From positions 1 through 64,000 of the forward strand of contig JAPPCV010000021.1 of assembly GCA_028824715.1 (NCBI GenBank): a stretch of 64,000 bases of DNA. The letters run 5' to 3'. A program made the translations under genes and the position numbers. The notes below the pieces were generated by a model that ran no database searches, was not told where the DNA came from, and worked only from the letters and a program-made list of their open reading frames with translations. Below, piece after piece: positions 1 through 8,647 of the stretch (its first letter is position 1; each line of letters begins with the position of its first letter). This stretch comes from Boseongicola sp. (GTDB taxonomy: Bacteria; Pseudomonadota; Alphaproteobacteria; Rhodobacterales; Rhodobacteraceae).

Positions 1-3000
1 GTGAAGGGCCGGTCCTCGCGCACGAGCCTGAGCGTCCACGGCGGCCGCTGCGCCTGCGACGTCGCCGCGTCGTCGTCGGTGACGCTGACGGTGACGGGGG
101 GGACGACGACGCCGGCGTAGGCGGACCCGGGGGAGACGCCGATGGAGTGGATGACGGTGGCTTCCTCATCCGCCACGTTGTCGTCCTGGGGCGCGCTGAC
201 AGTCACGGTCCGCGCCGTATCCCAGTTCTCCGGCGTGAAGGTGAGGCTCGCCGGCTGCACCGTGACGCCGTGGCTGGAGGACATCACGATGTCCACGTCG
301 CTGACGGGTTGCGTGTCCAGGACCACCGTGTAGGTGGCCTCGCCGCCCTCCTCCAGACTGAGTTCGGTCTTGCTCACCGTCACCCCGGCGGCATCGTCGT
401 CGGCGACGGCGACGTTGACGGAGGCGACGGCGATGCCGGCGTACCCGTCGGCCCCGCTCGCCGCGTGGCTGAGGGTCGCCGCGTCATCCGCCGCGTCGCC
501 GTCCTGCGCCGCGCTGACGGTGACGACTTGCGCCGTCTGCCAGTTCTCGGCTGTGAAGGTGAGGCTCGCCGGCTCGGCCGTCACGTCGGCATTGTCGCTG
601 GTCATCGCGATCACGACGTCGCCCGTGGGCTCGGCGTCCAGGACCACCGTGTAGCTGGAACTGCCACCCTCGGCCACCGTCAGCGGGTCGGCGGCGGAGA
701 CCGTGACGCCGGCCGTCCGGTTGGGAGACGTTTCCCCTTGCCGTGCCTGCGGCCCGTCATTGTCGGCGATGGTCAGGGTCGCATGCAGCGTTTCGTCGAA
801 GGTGAGCCGGCCGTGGGGAACGGTCGCCATCGCGAAACGGACAAGCACCGCCTCGTCGAACTCCGGCTCCGTGTCGTCGTTCAGGACCAGCCGCAACCGG
901 TGGGTGAACACCCCGTCGGGTCCCGTGGTGAAGCGGATGGACGGCCCCTGGCCGTCGGGGAGATGCCCGCCGCTGAAATCCCAGGCCTCCCCCGGGCGCA
1001 CATAGCCTTCCCGCTGGAACGTGCTCCTGGTCGAGGGCGCCGGCTCCGCCCACACCGCGTAGTACTGGCTGAACCGCTCGCCGAGGTCGATGATGACCTC
1101 GATGTCCACCGTGCCGTCGCCCTCGCTCACCGTCGTAGGCGCGATGCGTATCAGCCGCTGCGCCGAGGTGTCGTCGTCCTCAACCGTCACCGCCAGCCTC
1201 GCGTCGGCCACCGCGCGATACTCGGGCGCGCTCGCGGCGTCGACGATGCGGTGGGTGAGGGTGGCGACGTCGTCCGCGGTGTCGCCGTCCTGGGCGGCGG
1301 AGACGGTCACGGTCCGCGCCCGGTTCCAGTTCGACGGCGTGAACGTGAGCGAAGCGGGCGCGGCCGCCACGTCGCGGTTGTCGCTCGCGATTTCGACGGT
1401 CACGTCCGCGCTCGGCCGGACGCTGAGCCGCGCCGTATAGGTCGTCGCGCCGCCCTCGGGCACCGGTGCGAGCGTCCCGAGCACGAGCTCCCGCACGTCG
1501 TTATCGGCCACCGTCACGTCCAGCACGGCGCTCACGTCGGCATACTCGCCGGCGCTCTCGGCGTCGCGCACCGCGTGGGTCAGCGCCGCCACGTCGTCCA
1601 GCGAGTCGCCGTCCTCGGCGGCGGTGACGGTGACGGTCCGCGGCATGTCCCAGTCCGTCGGGCTGAAGTCGAGCGCCGACGGATAGACCGTCACGTCCGC
1701 GTTGTCGCTGCGCACGTCGACGACCACCTTCGCGGTCGGTTGCGCCTCCAGCGCCACCGTCCAGGTGGCGCTGCCGCCTTCCGGCACCGCCGCGGACGAC
1801 AGCGTCCCGACCCGCACGCCCGGCGCGTCGTTGTCGGCGACGGTCACGGCCAGTTCGGCGCTCACGCGGTCGTATTCAACCGCGTGAACAAATACATTCA
1901 CGCCGTCGCTGTGGGTGAGCGTCGCTGCCTCGTCGGCCGCGTCGGCGTCCTCGTCCGCGCGCACCGTCACCGTCTGGGCCGTGTCCCAGTTCGACGGCGT
2001 GAAGGTCAGGCTCGACGGCGAGACCGTCACGTCCGTGTTGTCGCTGGCGATATTGATGGGCACATCCCTCGTCGGCCGCACCGTCAGCGTCACCGTGTAG
2101 GTCGCCGCGCCCCCCTCGGGCACCGCCGCCGGATCGAGCGTCCCGAGCGCAAACGCCGGCTCCACCGGCGCCGGGTCGGTGGTCCCCGGGGGGTCGGTAG
2201 TCCCTTGGATGGTGGTGGCGAACGCGCCGTCACGGTCCCGGTTCTTCGCCCGCACCCGGAAATCGTAGGTCGTGCCGGGACTGAGGCCCGTCACCGTGAC
2301 GCTCCGGGTGTTGGAGTTGAATTCCCGGCCCTCCCACCCGGTGGCGGTGCTCGGCTTCCACTCGTAGCGGTAGTCGCGGCCCGTCATCAGGATCATGTTG
2401 AAGGCGGCGCCCCAATTGGAGGGTTCTGCCCATCCGAACGATATTGCGTCCTCCGTGGTGTCTCTGGTACTGAGAAGCAGCGGCGCGGACGGCGGCGCAA
2501 AGAACGTCTTCGTCGTCGAGCCGGAGAACCAGCCGAGGCGCCCCGCATGGTCGGCGCGCACCTGGTAGTCGTACGATTCGTTGTCCGTCAGGCCGGTAAT
2601 CTTCGCGCTCCGCGCGGCCGGGTCGTTCACCTCGACCAGAGTCCAGCCGTCGTTGCCGGCCGAGGACAGCTTGTGGCGGTAGGCATAGCCCGTAATCCGC
2701 GCCTGCGAGGCGGGTGCGGTCCAGGCGAGCCTGACCGCCCCGCTCTCCGCACGCACCCCGTCGGTGCTCACGCTCGGCGCGGCGGCCTGCGTCGGGCGGT
2801 ACACCGTCGTATGGGACCACGGGCCGGCGATGTCGCAGGTATTGACCGTGCGCACGCGCAGCTCCCGGTCCTCGTTGGGGCCGGCCGTTATGTCAGTGCC
2901 GCCCATGCGATTGCCGAGGTTTGCCAGATGCGTCCAGGCGCCCGAGGGGAGCGTGCGGGTTCCTACCTCATAGTGCTTGAAGCCGGCGGCCGGCGCATCG

Positions 3001-4262
3001 TCCCAGTCGAAGCGGATGTCGTTCCGGGTGCCGCCGAAGCGCGAGCCGCCCACGGCGCGCAGCCCGGTCGGCGCGGCGGGCACCGCCACGCCGGCGCAGA
3101 CCGACGCCTCGGCCGAGGGCGCGCTGTCTGGCGCAGCGGCCCGCGTCGCCAAGACCCGCACCGTGTAGGCCGTGCCGCTTGTGAGTCTCCGGATGGCGCC
3201 CGCCGCTGTCGCGCCGCCGACGACCACGTTCTGGCGGCCCGCGTCGTAGCTCTGCGACCCCGACTTCCACTGCACCTTGTAGCCGTCGGCATCCGCCACC
3301 GGGTCCCAGGTCACGGCAACCTGCCCCGGCGTACGGCTCCGCAGGTCCGGCGTCGCGCGGACATTGGCGGGCGCGTCCGGCGCGCGGAGCGCCCGGACCG
3401 TCACCGCCGGTGTCGTCAGGGATGCCGTGTGGCTCGTCGCCGCCGCCGCGACCGTGACAGTCAGTTGCGCGTCCGCCGCCAGGTCCGAACCGTCATGGGC
3501 CAAGGTCAGCACGGGAGCGTGGACGCCCACCCGGTCGACCCGCCACACGGAGAGGCCCGGCACCGCGTTCGACAGGGTGAAATGCCCGGGCCGCAAGTCA
3601 CGCGCCCAGCGCGCCGCCCCCAGATCGAGCGTGAGCCGCGCGCCGTTCAGGTCCGCCTCGGTCAGCGGGTCCGGGTGCGTCGCCGAGACCGCGACCGACT
3701 GGTCGTCGTCGATGATCGTCAGGCGGGCCAACGCGCCGTGCAGGGGGCCAAACCCCCTGGCCTTGCCGCGCAGCCAGATATGCTCGACCCACTCCGCAAC
3801 GTCGTTGTCGGTCGGCGTCAGGGTGAATGTCGCACTGCCGCTCGTCCGCCCGGCGGGAATGGTCACCGTGAGACGGTCGCCGAAGGGCCGCCGGACGAAG
3901 TCAGCGCCGGCCGTGGTGTAGTCCGCCCCCGGCCACCGCGGGCGGGTCGCGTCGCTCGCGCGGTTTCGCGCCACCCCGACCGTCACCGTCACGTCGGTGT
4001 TCCTGGAGATCGCGTTGCTGCCGGCGGGGAAGGCCGCGGTCACCGTCACCGTCTTCGAGCCGGCGTCCTCGCGCACCGTGCGCGGAGTCACGCTTATGCG
4101 GATGGCCGTCGGCGTCTCGACGCGGTGGTTGGCCTCTGCCGCTGGCGTGAAGGCGGGCAGCGCAAGCGGCGTCAGCAACGCGAGCAGGACGGCGCCCGCC
4201 GTGCGGCAGGCCAGGGCGGTCAGGGAAGGGGCGCGGCAAGTGACGGAGTGTGCGGAAATCAT
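1..4262 (-). CDS. Giant secreted repeat protein (FnIII / Calx-beta-like), 3' end outside window
   Basis: The minus-strand frame is open from ATG 4262 to the window edge, giving 1420 codons without a stop. The N-terminus (MISAHS...) is followed by a hydrophobic stretch ending near PAFTPAAEAN, which reads as a signal peptide. Residues of about 50-330 hold Calx-beta-like segments. Three or four fibronectin-III-like repeats follow (motifs such as WDPVADADGYKVQW and LTSGTAYTVRV). From about residue 700 there are repeated units of roughly 90-110 residues with the pattern VPEGG.A.YTV.L, SDN.DVT, LTFTP.NW, VTV.A.EDGD and ADND, typical of Calx-beta or cadherin-like surface proteins. An upstream ATG at 4273 yields only MFPQ before a stop that overlaps the true start. 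The role is probably adhesion or matrix, but this is inferred from architecture only. Codon use is extremely GC-rich, so the opposite strand also stays open. Confidence 0.85.
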   Translation of the reverse strand, partial: MISAHSVTCRAPSLTALACRTAGAVLLALLTPLALPAFTPAAEANHRVETPTAIRISVTPRTVREDAGSKTVTVTAAFPAGSNAISRNTDVTVTVGVARNRASDATRPRWPGADYTTAGADFVRRPFGDRLTVTIPAGRTSGSATFTLTPTDNDVAEWVEHIWLRGKARGFGPLHGALARLTIIDDDQSVAVSATHPDPLTEADLNGARLTLDLGAARWARDLRPGHFTLSNAVPGLSVWRVDRVGVHAPVLTLAHDGSDLAADAQLTVTVAAAATSHTASLTTPAVTVRALRAPDAPANVRATPDLRSRTPGQVAVTWDPVADADGYKVQWKSGSQSYDAGRQNVVVGGATAAGAIRRLTSGTAYTVRVLATRAAAPDSAPSAEASVCAGVAVPAAPTGLRAVGGSRFGGTRNDIRFDWDDAPAAGFKHYEVGTRTLPSGAWTHLANLGNRMGGTDITAGPNEDRELRVRTVNTCDIAGPWSHTTVYRPTQAAAPSVSTDGVRAESGAVRLAWTAPASQARITGYAYRHKLSSAGNDGWTLVEVNDPAARSAKITGLTDNESYDYQVRADHAGRLGWFSGSTTKTFFAPPSAPLLLSTRDTTEDAISFGWAEPSNWGAAFNMILMTGRDYRYEWKPSTATGWEGREFNSNTRSVTVTGLSPGTTYDFRVRAKNRDRDGAFATTIQGTTDPPGTTDPAPVEPAFALGTLDPAAVPEGGAATYTVTLTVRPTRDVPINIASDNTDVTVSPSSLTFTPSNWDTAQTVTVRADEDADAADEAATLTHSDGVNVFVHAVEYDRVSAELAVTVADNDAPGVRVGTLSSAAVPEGGSATWTVALEAQPTAKVVVDVRSDNADVTVYPSALDFSPTDWDMPRTVTVTAAEDGDSLDDVAALTHAVRDAESAGEYADVSAVLDVTVADNDVRELVLGTLAPVPEGGATTYTARLSVRPSADVTVEIASDNRDVAAAPASLTFTPSNWNRARTVTVSAAQDGDTADDVATLTHRIVDAASAPEYRAVADARLAVTVEDDDTSAQRLIRIAPTTVSEGDGTVDIEVIIDLGERFSQYYAVWAEPAPSTRSTFQREGYVRPGEAWDFSGGHLPDGQGPSIRFTTGPDGVFTHRLRLVLNDDTEPEFDEAVLVRFAMATVPHGRLTFDETLHATLTIADNDGPQARQGETSPNRTAGVTVSAADPLTVAEGGSSSYTVVLDAEPTGDVVIAMTSDNADVTAEPASLTFTAENWQTAQVVTVSAAQDGDAADDAATLSHAASGADGYAGIAVASVNVAVADDDAAGVTVSKTELSLEEGGEATYTVVLDTQPVSDVDIVMSSSHGVTVQPASLTFTPENWDTARTVTVSAPQDDNVADEEATVIHSIGVSPGSAYAGVVVPPVTVSVTDDDAATSQAQRPPWTLRLVREDRPF

Positions 4263-4423
4263 TGGGGAAACATGCCTTTCGCTACGACTTGGAGGCGGCG
4301 GTCCGGGAGTCGATTCGGGATTTCGGGGGTCGGGACGCGGTGCGATGAAGGAGCAGCCATGTTGCGGAATCTCGCCTTGGCAGGGGATTGAGCCGCCTTC
4401 CAACAAGCACCGAACGTTCGCCG

Positions 4424-4482
4424 CAATTGCTAGGGTTTGGCGATTCTTGCACCGATGGAAGAAGTCACGGGATTGTGACTGC
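4424..4482 (-). promoter_or_regulatory. Conserved control block with 18-bp dyad upstream of the giant secreted protein
   Basis: The block lies about 160-220 bp upstream of ATG 4262 and just beyond the stop of the LuxR gene. It is nearly identical to 5463-5520 in the duplicated unit, although the surrounding spacer has diverged. It contains AGTCAC-N6-GTGACT (4463-4480), a perfect dyad of the size of a lux box. No clear -35/-10 pair was seen. It is a candidate binding site for the adjacent LuxR proteins. Confidence 0.4.
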
Positions 4483-4513
4483 GCGCCGGCGCATCGGCAG
4501 CGCCGGGACCCGG

Positions 4514-5248
4514 TCAGAGCAGGTCGGCGCGAAAGGCCCGCATCGCGGCGTGGTGCTTGTTCCGGCAGCCCAGCTTGTTCGCCGCCGTCGATGCATGCCG
4601 ATTCACCGTGAAGACGGACAGGCCGAGGATGTCCGCGGTTTCCTCCGCCGTCTTGCCCTCGATCGTCCAGAGCAGGCACTCCCGTTCCCGGAGCGTAAGG
4701 CCGGCTTCGGGGACTTCCTTCTCCGGAGTGCCAAGCCTCTCGTTCACGACGGCGTCATGCGCGTCGAACGCGGCGGCGAACAGCCGCTCGTGCTCGCAGC
4801 GCACGGCGTCCCGCAGGCGCCTGGCGTCGGAAGCGGCCACGTTGAGCGACCCGACCCCGCCGCGGCCGCAACGCACCGGGATCGCCAGTCCGGCGACGAT
4901 TCCGAAGACGGCCGCTTCATCGAACACCCGCCGCTGCTGCTTGCGGAAGGCGCGCAGGAACCGTCCCCGGCCCCAGAAGAACGGACGGGCCTGTTTCAGC
5001 GTGACCTCGGCGACCGGATCGACCTGGAAATATCGCCGCTTCAGGTATCGGTCCTGCCACTCCTGCGGATAGTTTGCGAACCCCGCCAGACCGTCGTCGG
5101 GCGGCAACTTGAACATCCCGTAGGCAAAGTGGTCCAGCCCCAGGTCATCGATCAGGTGTTGGAGCCTCTCGCTTGCCCCGGCGACGTCGTCTTCCGGCTG
5201 GTTACTGCCGCATTCGAGCCATGTGGACACGGCGCCTACCCGATGCAC
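4514..5248 (-). CDS. LuxR-family quorum-sensing regulator, copy 1
   Basis: Acyl-homoserine-lactone-responsive transcription factor. The N-terminal autoinducer-binding domain has YPQEWQDRY, VDPV, FFWGRGR and FGIVAGLAIPV, so the usual ligand-pocket residues (W, Y, D-P, W, G) are present. The C-terminal LuxR helix-turn-helix (GLTLRERECLLW...GKTAEETADILGLS..TVNRH) keeps the conserved E, L and G. GTG 5248 is preferred (GGAAG just upstream) and gives 244 residues, the normal family length; an ATG at 5491 would add an unconvincing 81-residue arginine/proline-rich tail. It is one of two tandem copies. No luxI-type synthase lies in the window, so these are solo or orphan receptors here. The conserved dyad suggests that they act on the adjacent giant gene and on this gene itself. 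Confidence 0.85.
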   Translation of the reverse strand: MHRVGAVSTWLECGSNQPEDDVAGASERLQHLIDDLGLDHFAYGMFKLPPDDGLAGFANYPQEWQDRYLKRRYFQVDPVAEVTLKQARPFFWGRGRFLRAFRKQQRRVFDEAAVFGIVAGLAIPVRCGRGGVGSLNVAASDARRLRDAVRCEHERLFAAAFDAHDAVVNERLGTPEKEVPEAGLTLRERECLLWTIEGKTAEETADILGLSVFTVNRHASTAANKLGCRNKHHAAMRAFRADLL

Positions 5249-5462
5249 GTCTTCCAGGAGCTGGCGCGGCCGGCGGACAGCGCGGAGATCATCGGGGAAA
5301 CGTGCCCTTCGCGGCGATGCGGAGGCGATCGGCGGGTCGATCCGGATTGTCGGTGCGGGGTGTCGGTGGCCAGGACGCAGCGCGTTGCGAGAACAGCCAT
5401 GAGACGGGAACTCCCTTTTCCGGGGAAGGCACCGCCACTCGACAGCCGCCGAGCGTCCGCCA

Positions 5463-5520
5463 CAATTGCAAGGGTTTGGCGTTTCTTGCACCGATGGAAG
5501 AAGTCACGGCATTGTGACCG
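5463..5520 (-). promoter_or_regulatory. Conserved control block with dyad upstream of luxR copy 1
   Basis: Duplicate of the block at 4424-4482. The dyad is GTCAC-N6-GTGAC (5503-5518), about 255 bp upstream of GTG 5248. Because the duplication copied the control region of the giant gene, luxR copy 1 now sits behind the same type of element, which suggests co-regulation or autoregulation. Confidence 0.4.
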
Positions 5521-5553
5521 CGCTCAGGCGCATCGGCGGCGCCGGGGCGCCGG

Positions 5554-6279
5554 TCAGAGCAGGCCGGCGCGAAAAGCCCGCATCGCGGCGTGGTGCTTGT
5601 TCCGGCAGCCTAGCTTGTCCGTCGCCGTGGACGCATGGCGGTTCACGGTGAAGACGGACAGGCCGAGGATGTCCGCGGTCTCCCCCGCCGTCTTGCCCTC
5701 GAGCGCCCAAAGCAGGCACTCCCGTTCCCGGAGCGTAAGGCCGGCTTCGGGAACTTCCTTCTCCGGGGCGGCAAGCTTCTCGTTCACGACGGCGTCATGC
5801 GCGTCGAACGCGGCGGCGAACAGCCGCTCGTGCTCGCAGCGCACTGCGTCCCGCAGGCGCCTGGCGTCGGAAGCGGCCACGTTGAGTGCCCCGACCCAGC
5901 CGCGCCCGCAACGCACCGGGATCGTCAGCCCTGCAACGATTCCGAAGACGGCCGCCTCATCGTACACCCGTCGCTGCTGCTTGCGGAAGGCGCGCAGGAA
6001 CCTTCCGCGGCCCCAGAAGAACGGACGGGCCTGTTTCAGCGCCACGTCAGCGACCGGATCGATCTGAAGATATCGCCGCTTCAGGTATCGGTCCTGCCAC
6101 TCTCGCGGATAGCTTGCGAACCCTGCCAGATCGTCGTCGGACGGCGGCCTGAACATCCTGTAGGCAAAGTGGTCCAGCCCAAGGTCGTCGGTCAGGCGTT
6201 GCAGCCTCCCTCTTACCCCGGCGACGTCGTCTTCCGACGGGCAGCTGCCGCATTCGAGCCATGTGGACACGGCGCCCAC
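5554..6279 (-). CDS. LuxR-family quorum-sensing regulator, copy 2
   Basis: Paralogue of the gene at 4514-5248, with the same domain order and the same pocket and helix-turn-helix residues (YPREWQDRY, IDPV, FFWGRGR, GLTLRERECLLW). Differences between the copies are scattered conservative changes. The start is uncertain. The residue matching the GTG start of copy 1 is CTG here; GTG 6279, three codons further in, gives 241 residues and is used. In-frame ATGs at 6423 and further upstream would add a low-complexity tail. Its upstream DNA is unlike that of copy 1 and contains an AT-rich block near 6700, so the two copies are probably expressed differently. Confidence 0.82.
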   Translation of the reverse strand: MGAVSTWLECGSCPSEDDVAGVRGRLQRLTDDLGLDHFAYRMFRPPSDDDLAGFASYPREWQDRYLKRRYLQIDPVADVALKQARPFFWGRGRFLRAFRKQQRRVYDEAAVFGIVAGLTIPVRCGRGWVGALNVAASDARRLRDAVRCEHERLFAAAFDAHDAVVNEKLAAPEKEVPEAGLTLRERECLLWALEGKTAGETADILGLSVFTVNRHASTATDKLGCRNKHHAAMRAFRAGLL

Positions 6280-6293
6280 CCGATGCAGGTCTT

Positions 6294-7602
6294 TGGGAGA
6301 CGGAAGCGGCGTTTCCGGTCCCGGCGCGGCGCAGGTGCCCCGCACCCGTGGCGGTCCCGGCGCACTGCACCACCTCGGTCGGGCAGCGGATTCAGGGATC
6401 GCTCTTGCGCCCTGGCGCTTCATTGCACCACGAGAATCCGTGCCTGCAGCACCAGATCGCGATGTCGGGCTCGGAACCGCCCCGAACCGTGACTTGTTGC
6501 CGACGGTGTTTCCAACCATGCAAACCCCACGCAATTGAATTTGAACCTGGCCAGCTGCCGCGCACCGAGTTTCGCGGCCTCGAGGGAAGTCCCGTCCGCG
6601 CAGCACGCGAACCCAGGACTTCGGGCACCGGTTGCCGACGTGCGGCAATCCGCTTCACGGCCACCATACGACCTGATGCAGTACATCATGCGTTAAAAAT
6701 TTATCAATTAGTCAAATTTATGATGTCGTTTCGGTTAATTCCGACCTTGCGTCCCCGGACGCGGCGTTGCGCGCGGTGCGATGCGCCGCGATTCCGGGAC
6801 CCGCGATGCGAGCCGAATCGGGGCGGAATAGCCGAGAGGCAGTCCGATGACGCGCGCCAAGAAGACGGAGCGTCACGCAATCCCGCCGCTGCATTCAACG
6901 CGGCCATCCTGTGCTGCAGTGCCAGCCTCGGCATCTACACCCGGGGGACGGTCTCGCGACCCTTCCCGGGCGTGCCAATGCGGCACCTGGGCGGCAAGTT
7001 CGCCCGCTTCATTGGCCACACCATCGGGGCAGGAACGAACTCGACGCCCGGCTCCGACGTTCCCCGTCCCTGGCTCTGTAGCTGACCCATGTATCTCAAT
7101 GCGATAGATGGAAGCCGTCGACGCGCAGCATCTTGGCGGTCCCTCCCCTGCCCCACTTGCTCCCGGCATTTCGGGGACCGGTCGCATGACCGAAGTCCTC
7201 CGGCCGACGTGAATGACCGGTTCACACACTCAATCTGCACGTTGCAGACGGTGCTGACATGGCAAGAGCGCGGCACCGGCGAATGACCTGCGCCGCCCGA
7301 AGCAACGCGGTCGATGACGCAGATCTGGTTCGGACGCGAACTCCGCCATGACGTTGACGCGCTCGGCCATGATCGCATCGCCCTCGGTTTCCGTCCGGTT
7401 CCCTCGTCGGCCTGCGCCATAAGGGCCAACGGGATTCCCTTCGAGTTGCCCGGAGGCACCCACGCCCAATCCGCGCTTGACCGAAACGGTGTCATCCGCC
7501 GTGCCGCCCTTGCGGGACGGGCGTGCCGTCGACCTGTCGTCGAGACGACGCTGCGCGGCGGGCCGTCCTGCCAGACAGGAGGCGTGACTTGGAAACTGGC
7601 CT
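6294..7602. other. Long gap without a supported gene
   Basis: About 1.3 kb of GC-rich sequence with several overlapping open frames on both strands (for example 6935-7612 minus and 7314-7670 plus). None has recognisable motifs, a good ribosome site or a consistent protein-like composition. It may hold decayed mobile DNA. The only distinct element is the AT-rich block at 6683-6726. Confidence 0.4.
6683..6726. promoter_or_regulatory. AT-rich block bounded by a 7-bp inverted repeat
   Basis: ACATCAT at 6683-6689 and ATGATGT at 6720-6726 enclose 30 bp that are mostly A/T. The core contains AAATTTA twice, and TTGACT on the minus strand. It stands out sharply in a GC-rich region and lies about 400 bp upstream of luxR copy 2, so it could be its promoter or operator. 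No transcription start can be assigned. Confidence 0.25.
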
Positions 7603-8071
7603 TCACGCGCATCGAGAACCGGCAATCGCCAGGGGATGTCCTCCCGCCTGGCTTCGCTCCGACGGATTGAGCTTCCCGGCGGCACGGACACGCTGCACGC
7701 CCTGGATGATCGCATCGGCGAAAGCTGGGCCGAAAGATCCCCGTCGCGAGCGTTCTTCCAACGTGCAGGACGCTTCCAGAATGTCGACGTTCAATTGATC
7801 GAGGACGACCCAGAGCGAAACGCCCGTGTCAGGATTGGCACGTCGGGCTTCGGTTTCGGGTATCTCCAAGGCCGATCGCCCGCTGCCAGGAGCCTTGCAG
7901 GTGATCGGTGCAAGGAACAGGACGTGTTGGCCCTCATTGTTGACGACAACGACGACGACGCAGCTTGCTCGCTACTTCCGGTTCGGTTTCACCTCGTTCC
8001 GCCCGCCATTTCCAGAGGTAGTGATAGTCGAAGACCTGACCTGCGACCGGAAGGTCAGCGCCCTCGGACAT
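7603..8071 (-). pseudogene. Frameshifted PemK/MazF-like toxin
   Basis: ATG 8071 overlaps the end of the antitoxin gene by 17 bp, as in coupled toxin-antitoxin operons. The first 30 residues (VFDYHYLWKWRAERGETE) match the start of a PemK/MazF-like toxin family that continues with G-R-K-x-R-P. Here the next in-frame codons read nonsense and stop. Shifting frame after GETE gives R-K, a TAG, then RASCVVVVVVNNEGQHVLFL, followed by APITCKAP and SLWVVLDQLNVDI to the stop at 7603. This is best explained by loss of 2 bp plus one nonsense change. Family assignment rests on remembered motif similarity. The toxin is probably inactive. Confidence 0.65.
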
Positions 8072-8309
8072 GGTCGTCGATGCCCTTGTCCAGCAGCCTG
8101 CCCAGATCCTCCGGCATGTCGGCGACATCCACCGCAACCTGTGAAGACCGTTCCGATGTGAGCTCCTCGAACCGTGGCATCGACATGACCACGAACCGTG
8201 GCTTTCTGTGCTTCGTGATCACTACCGGAGCGATGGCCGCCGCCTCGAAGAGATTGCCCGAATTGCGGGTGAGATCGCCTGCGGGAAACTGTTTCACGGA
8301 AATCTCCAT
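8055..8309 (-). CDS. Phd/YefM-type antitoxin
   Basis: 84-residue protein starting MEISVKQFPAGDLTRNSGNL with PVVITKHRKPRFVVMSMPRFEEL, the classic Phd/YefM fold: an N-terminal DNA-binding part with the K.GKP-like strand and an acidic C-terminal toxin-binding tail (DMPEDLGRLLDKGIDDHV). ATG 8309 is chosen because the family motif begins there. It would bind and neutralise the downstream toxin and repress the operon. The toxin reading frame is broken, so the antitoxin is an orphan that could persist as a repressor or as an anti-addiction factor against related systems. Confidence 0.82.
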   Translation of the reverse strand: MEISVKQFPAGDLTRNSGNLFEAAAIAPVVITKHRKPRFVVMSMPRFEELTSERSSQVAVDVADMPEDLGRLLDKGIDDHVRGR

Positions 8310-8647
8310 GCAGTGAATCCAGTTAGTCAAGAATATACAGAAATTGGTGACTTCCTGCAAGTCAGGCTCCGAACCGCACCTCCCCGTCTTTTCCGTTGGA
8401 CGGCCGATCCCTTGATGGATGTCGCGCGATGAATGCGGGACCGGAGGAACATGGCAGGTGACATGCCGCTTTCCTTCACCGCCTGATTCTGGCAGCGTCC
8501 GGCCAGTCGCGATGGCCGCACGGCTCGGTGAACTCCTCGTTTGCAGCAGGCACTCTCGCCACAGGCGGCCACGATGCAGCGACTGGCGCATCGATGAAAG
8601 CTGTCGCCAGGTCAGTTGGTGCCCGGCGAACAGCCACAGGGGAGCCC
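8310..8647. other. Divergent intergenic region, no gene
   Basis: 338 bp between the antitoxin start (minus strand) and ccmI (plus strand). It should hold both promoters. No convincing gene is seen; open frames running into ccmI upstream of ATG 8648 lack the conserved membrane-protein start. Confidence 0.4.

Larger units (their letters stand above)
4251..5253. repeat. Tandem duplication, unit 1 (LuxR gene plus downstream control region)
   Basis: This segment and 5281-6293 are copies of one another. Each contains a whole LuxR-type gene and about 250 bp beyond its stop. Unit 1 ends inside the first codons of the giant secreted-protein gene, and the matching edge of unit 2 still carries an orphan ATG at 5292 encoding MISA before diverging. 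The two luxR coding parts are much more alike than most of the spacer, except for a well-conserved block at 4424-4482 / 5463-5520. Confidence 0.85.
5281..6293. repeat. Tandem duplication, unit 2
   Basis: Second copy of the roughly 1 kb LuxR unit (see 4251-5253). The two are separated by 27 bp of unique sequence. Homology with unit 1 stops just after the LuxR domain begins (about 5253 and 6293), where the sequences upstream of the two luxR genes become unrelated. Confidence 0.85.

Noticed and set aside
147-4391. 1414-codon open frame on the plus strand
   Set aside because: It is the mirror of the giant minus-strand gene, rich in Arg/Gly/His with no domains. The minus frame has a signal peptide and clear repeat motifs.
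5248-5491. N-terminal extension of LuxR copy 1 from ATG 5491
   Set aside because: It covers the duplicated control block and reads as low-complexity sequence; GTG 5248 gives the normal family length.
4388-6067. 559-codon plus-strand frame across the LuxR genes
   Set aside because: Opposite strand of two well-supported LuxR genes; it contains the duplication twice, which explains its length.
6935-7612. 225-codon minus-strand frame after the broken toxin
   Set aside because: Considered as a transposase remnant, but no DDE or other motif could be found and composition is not protein-like.
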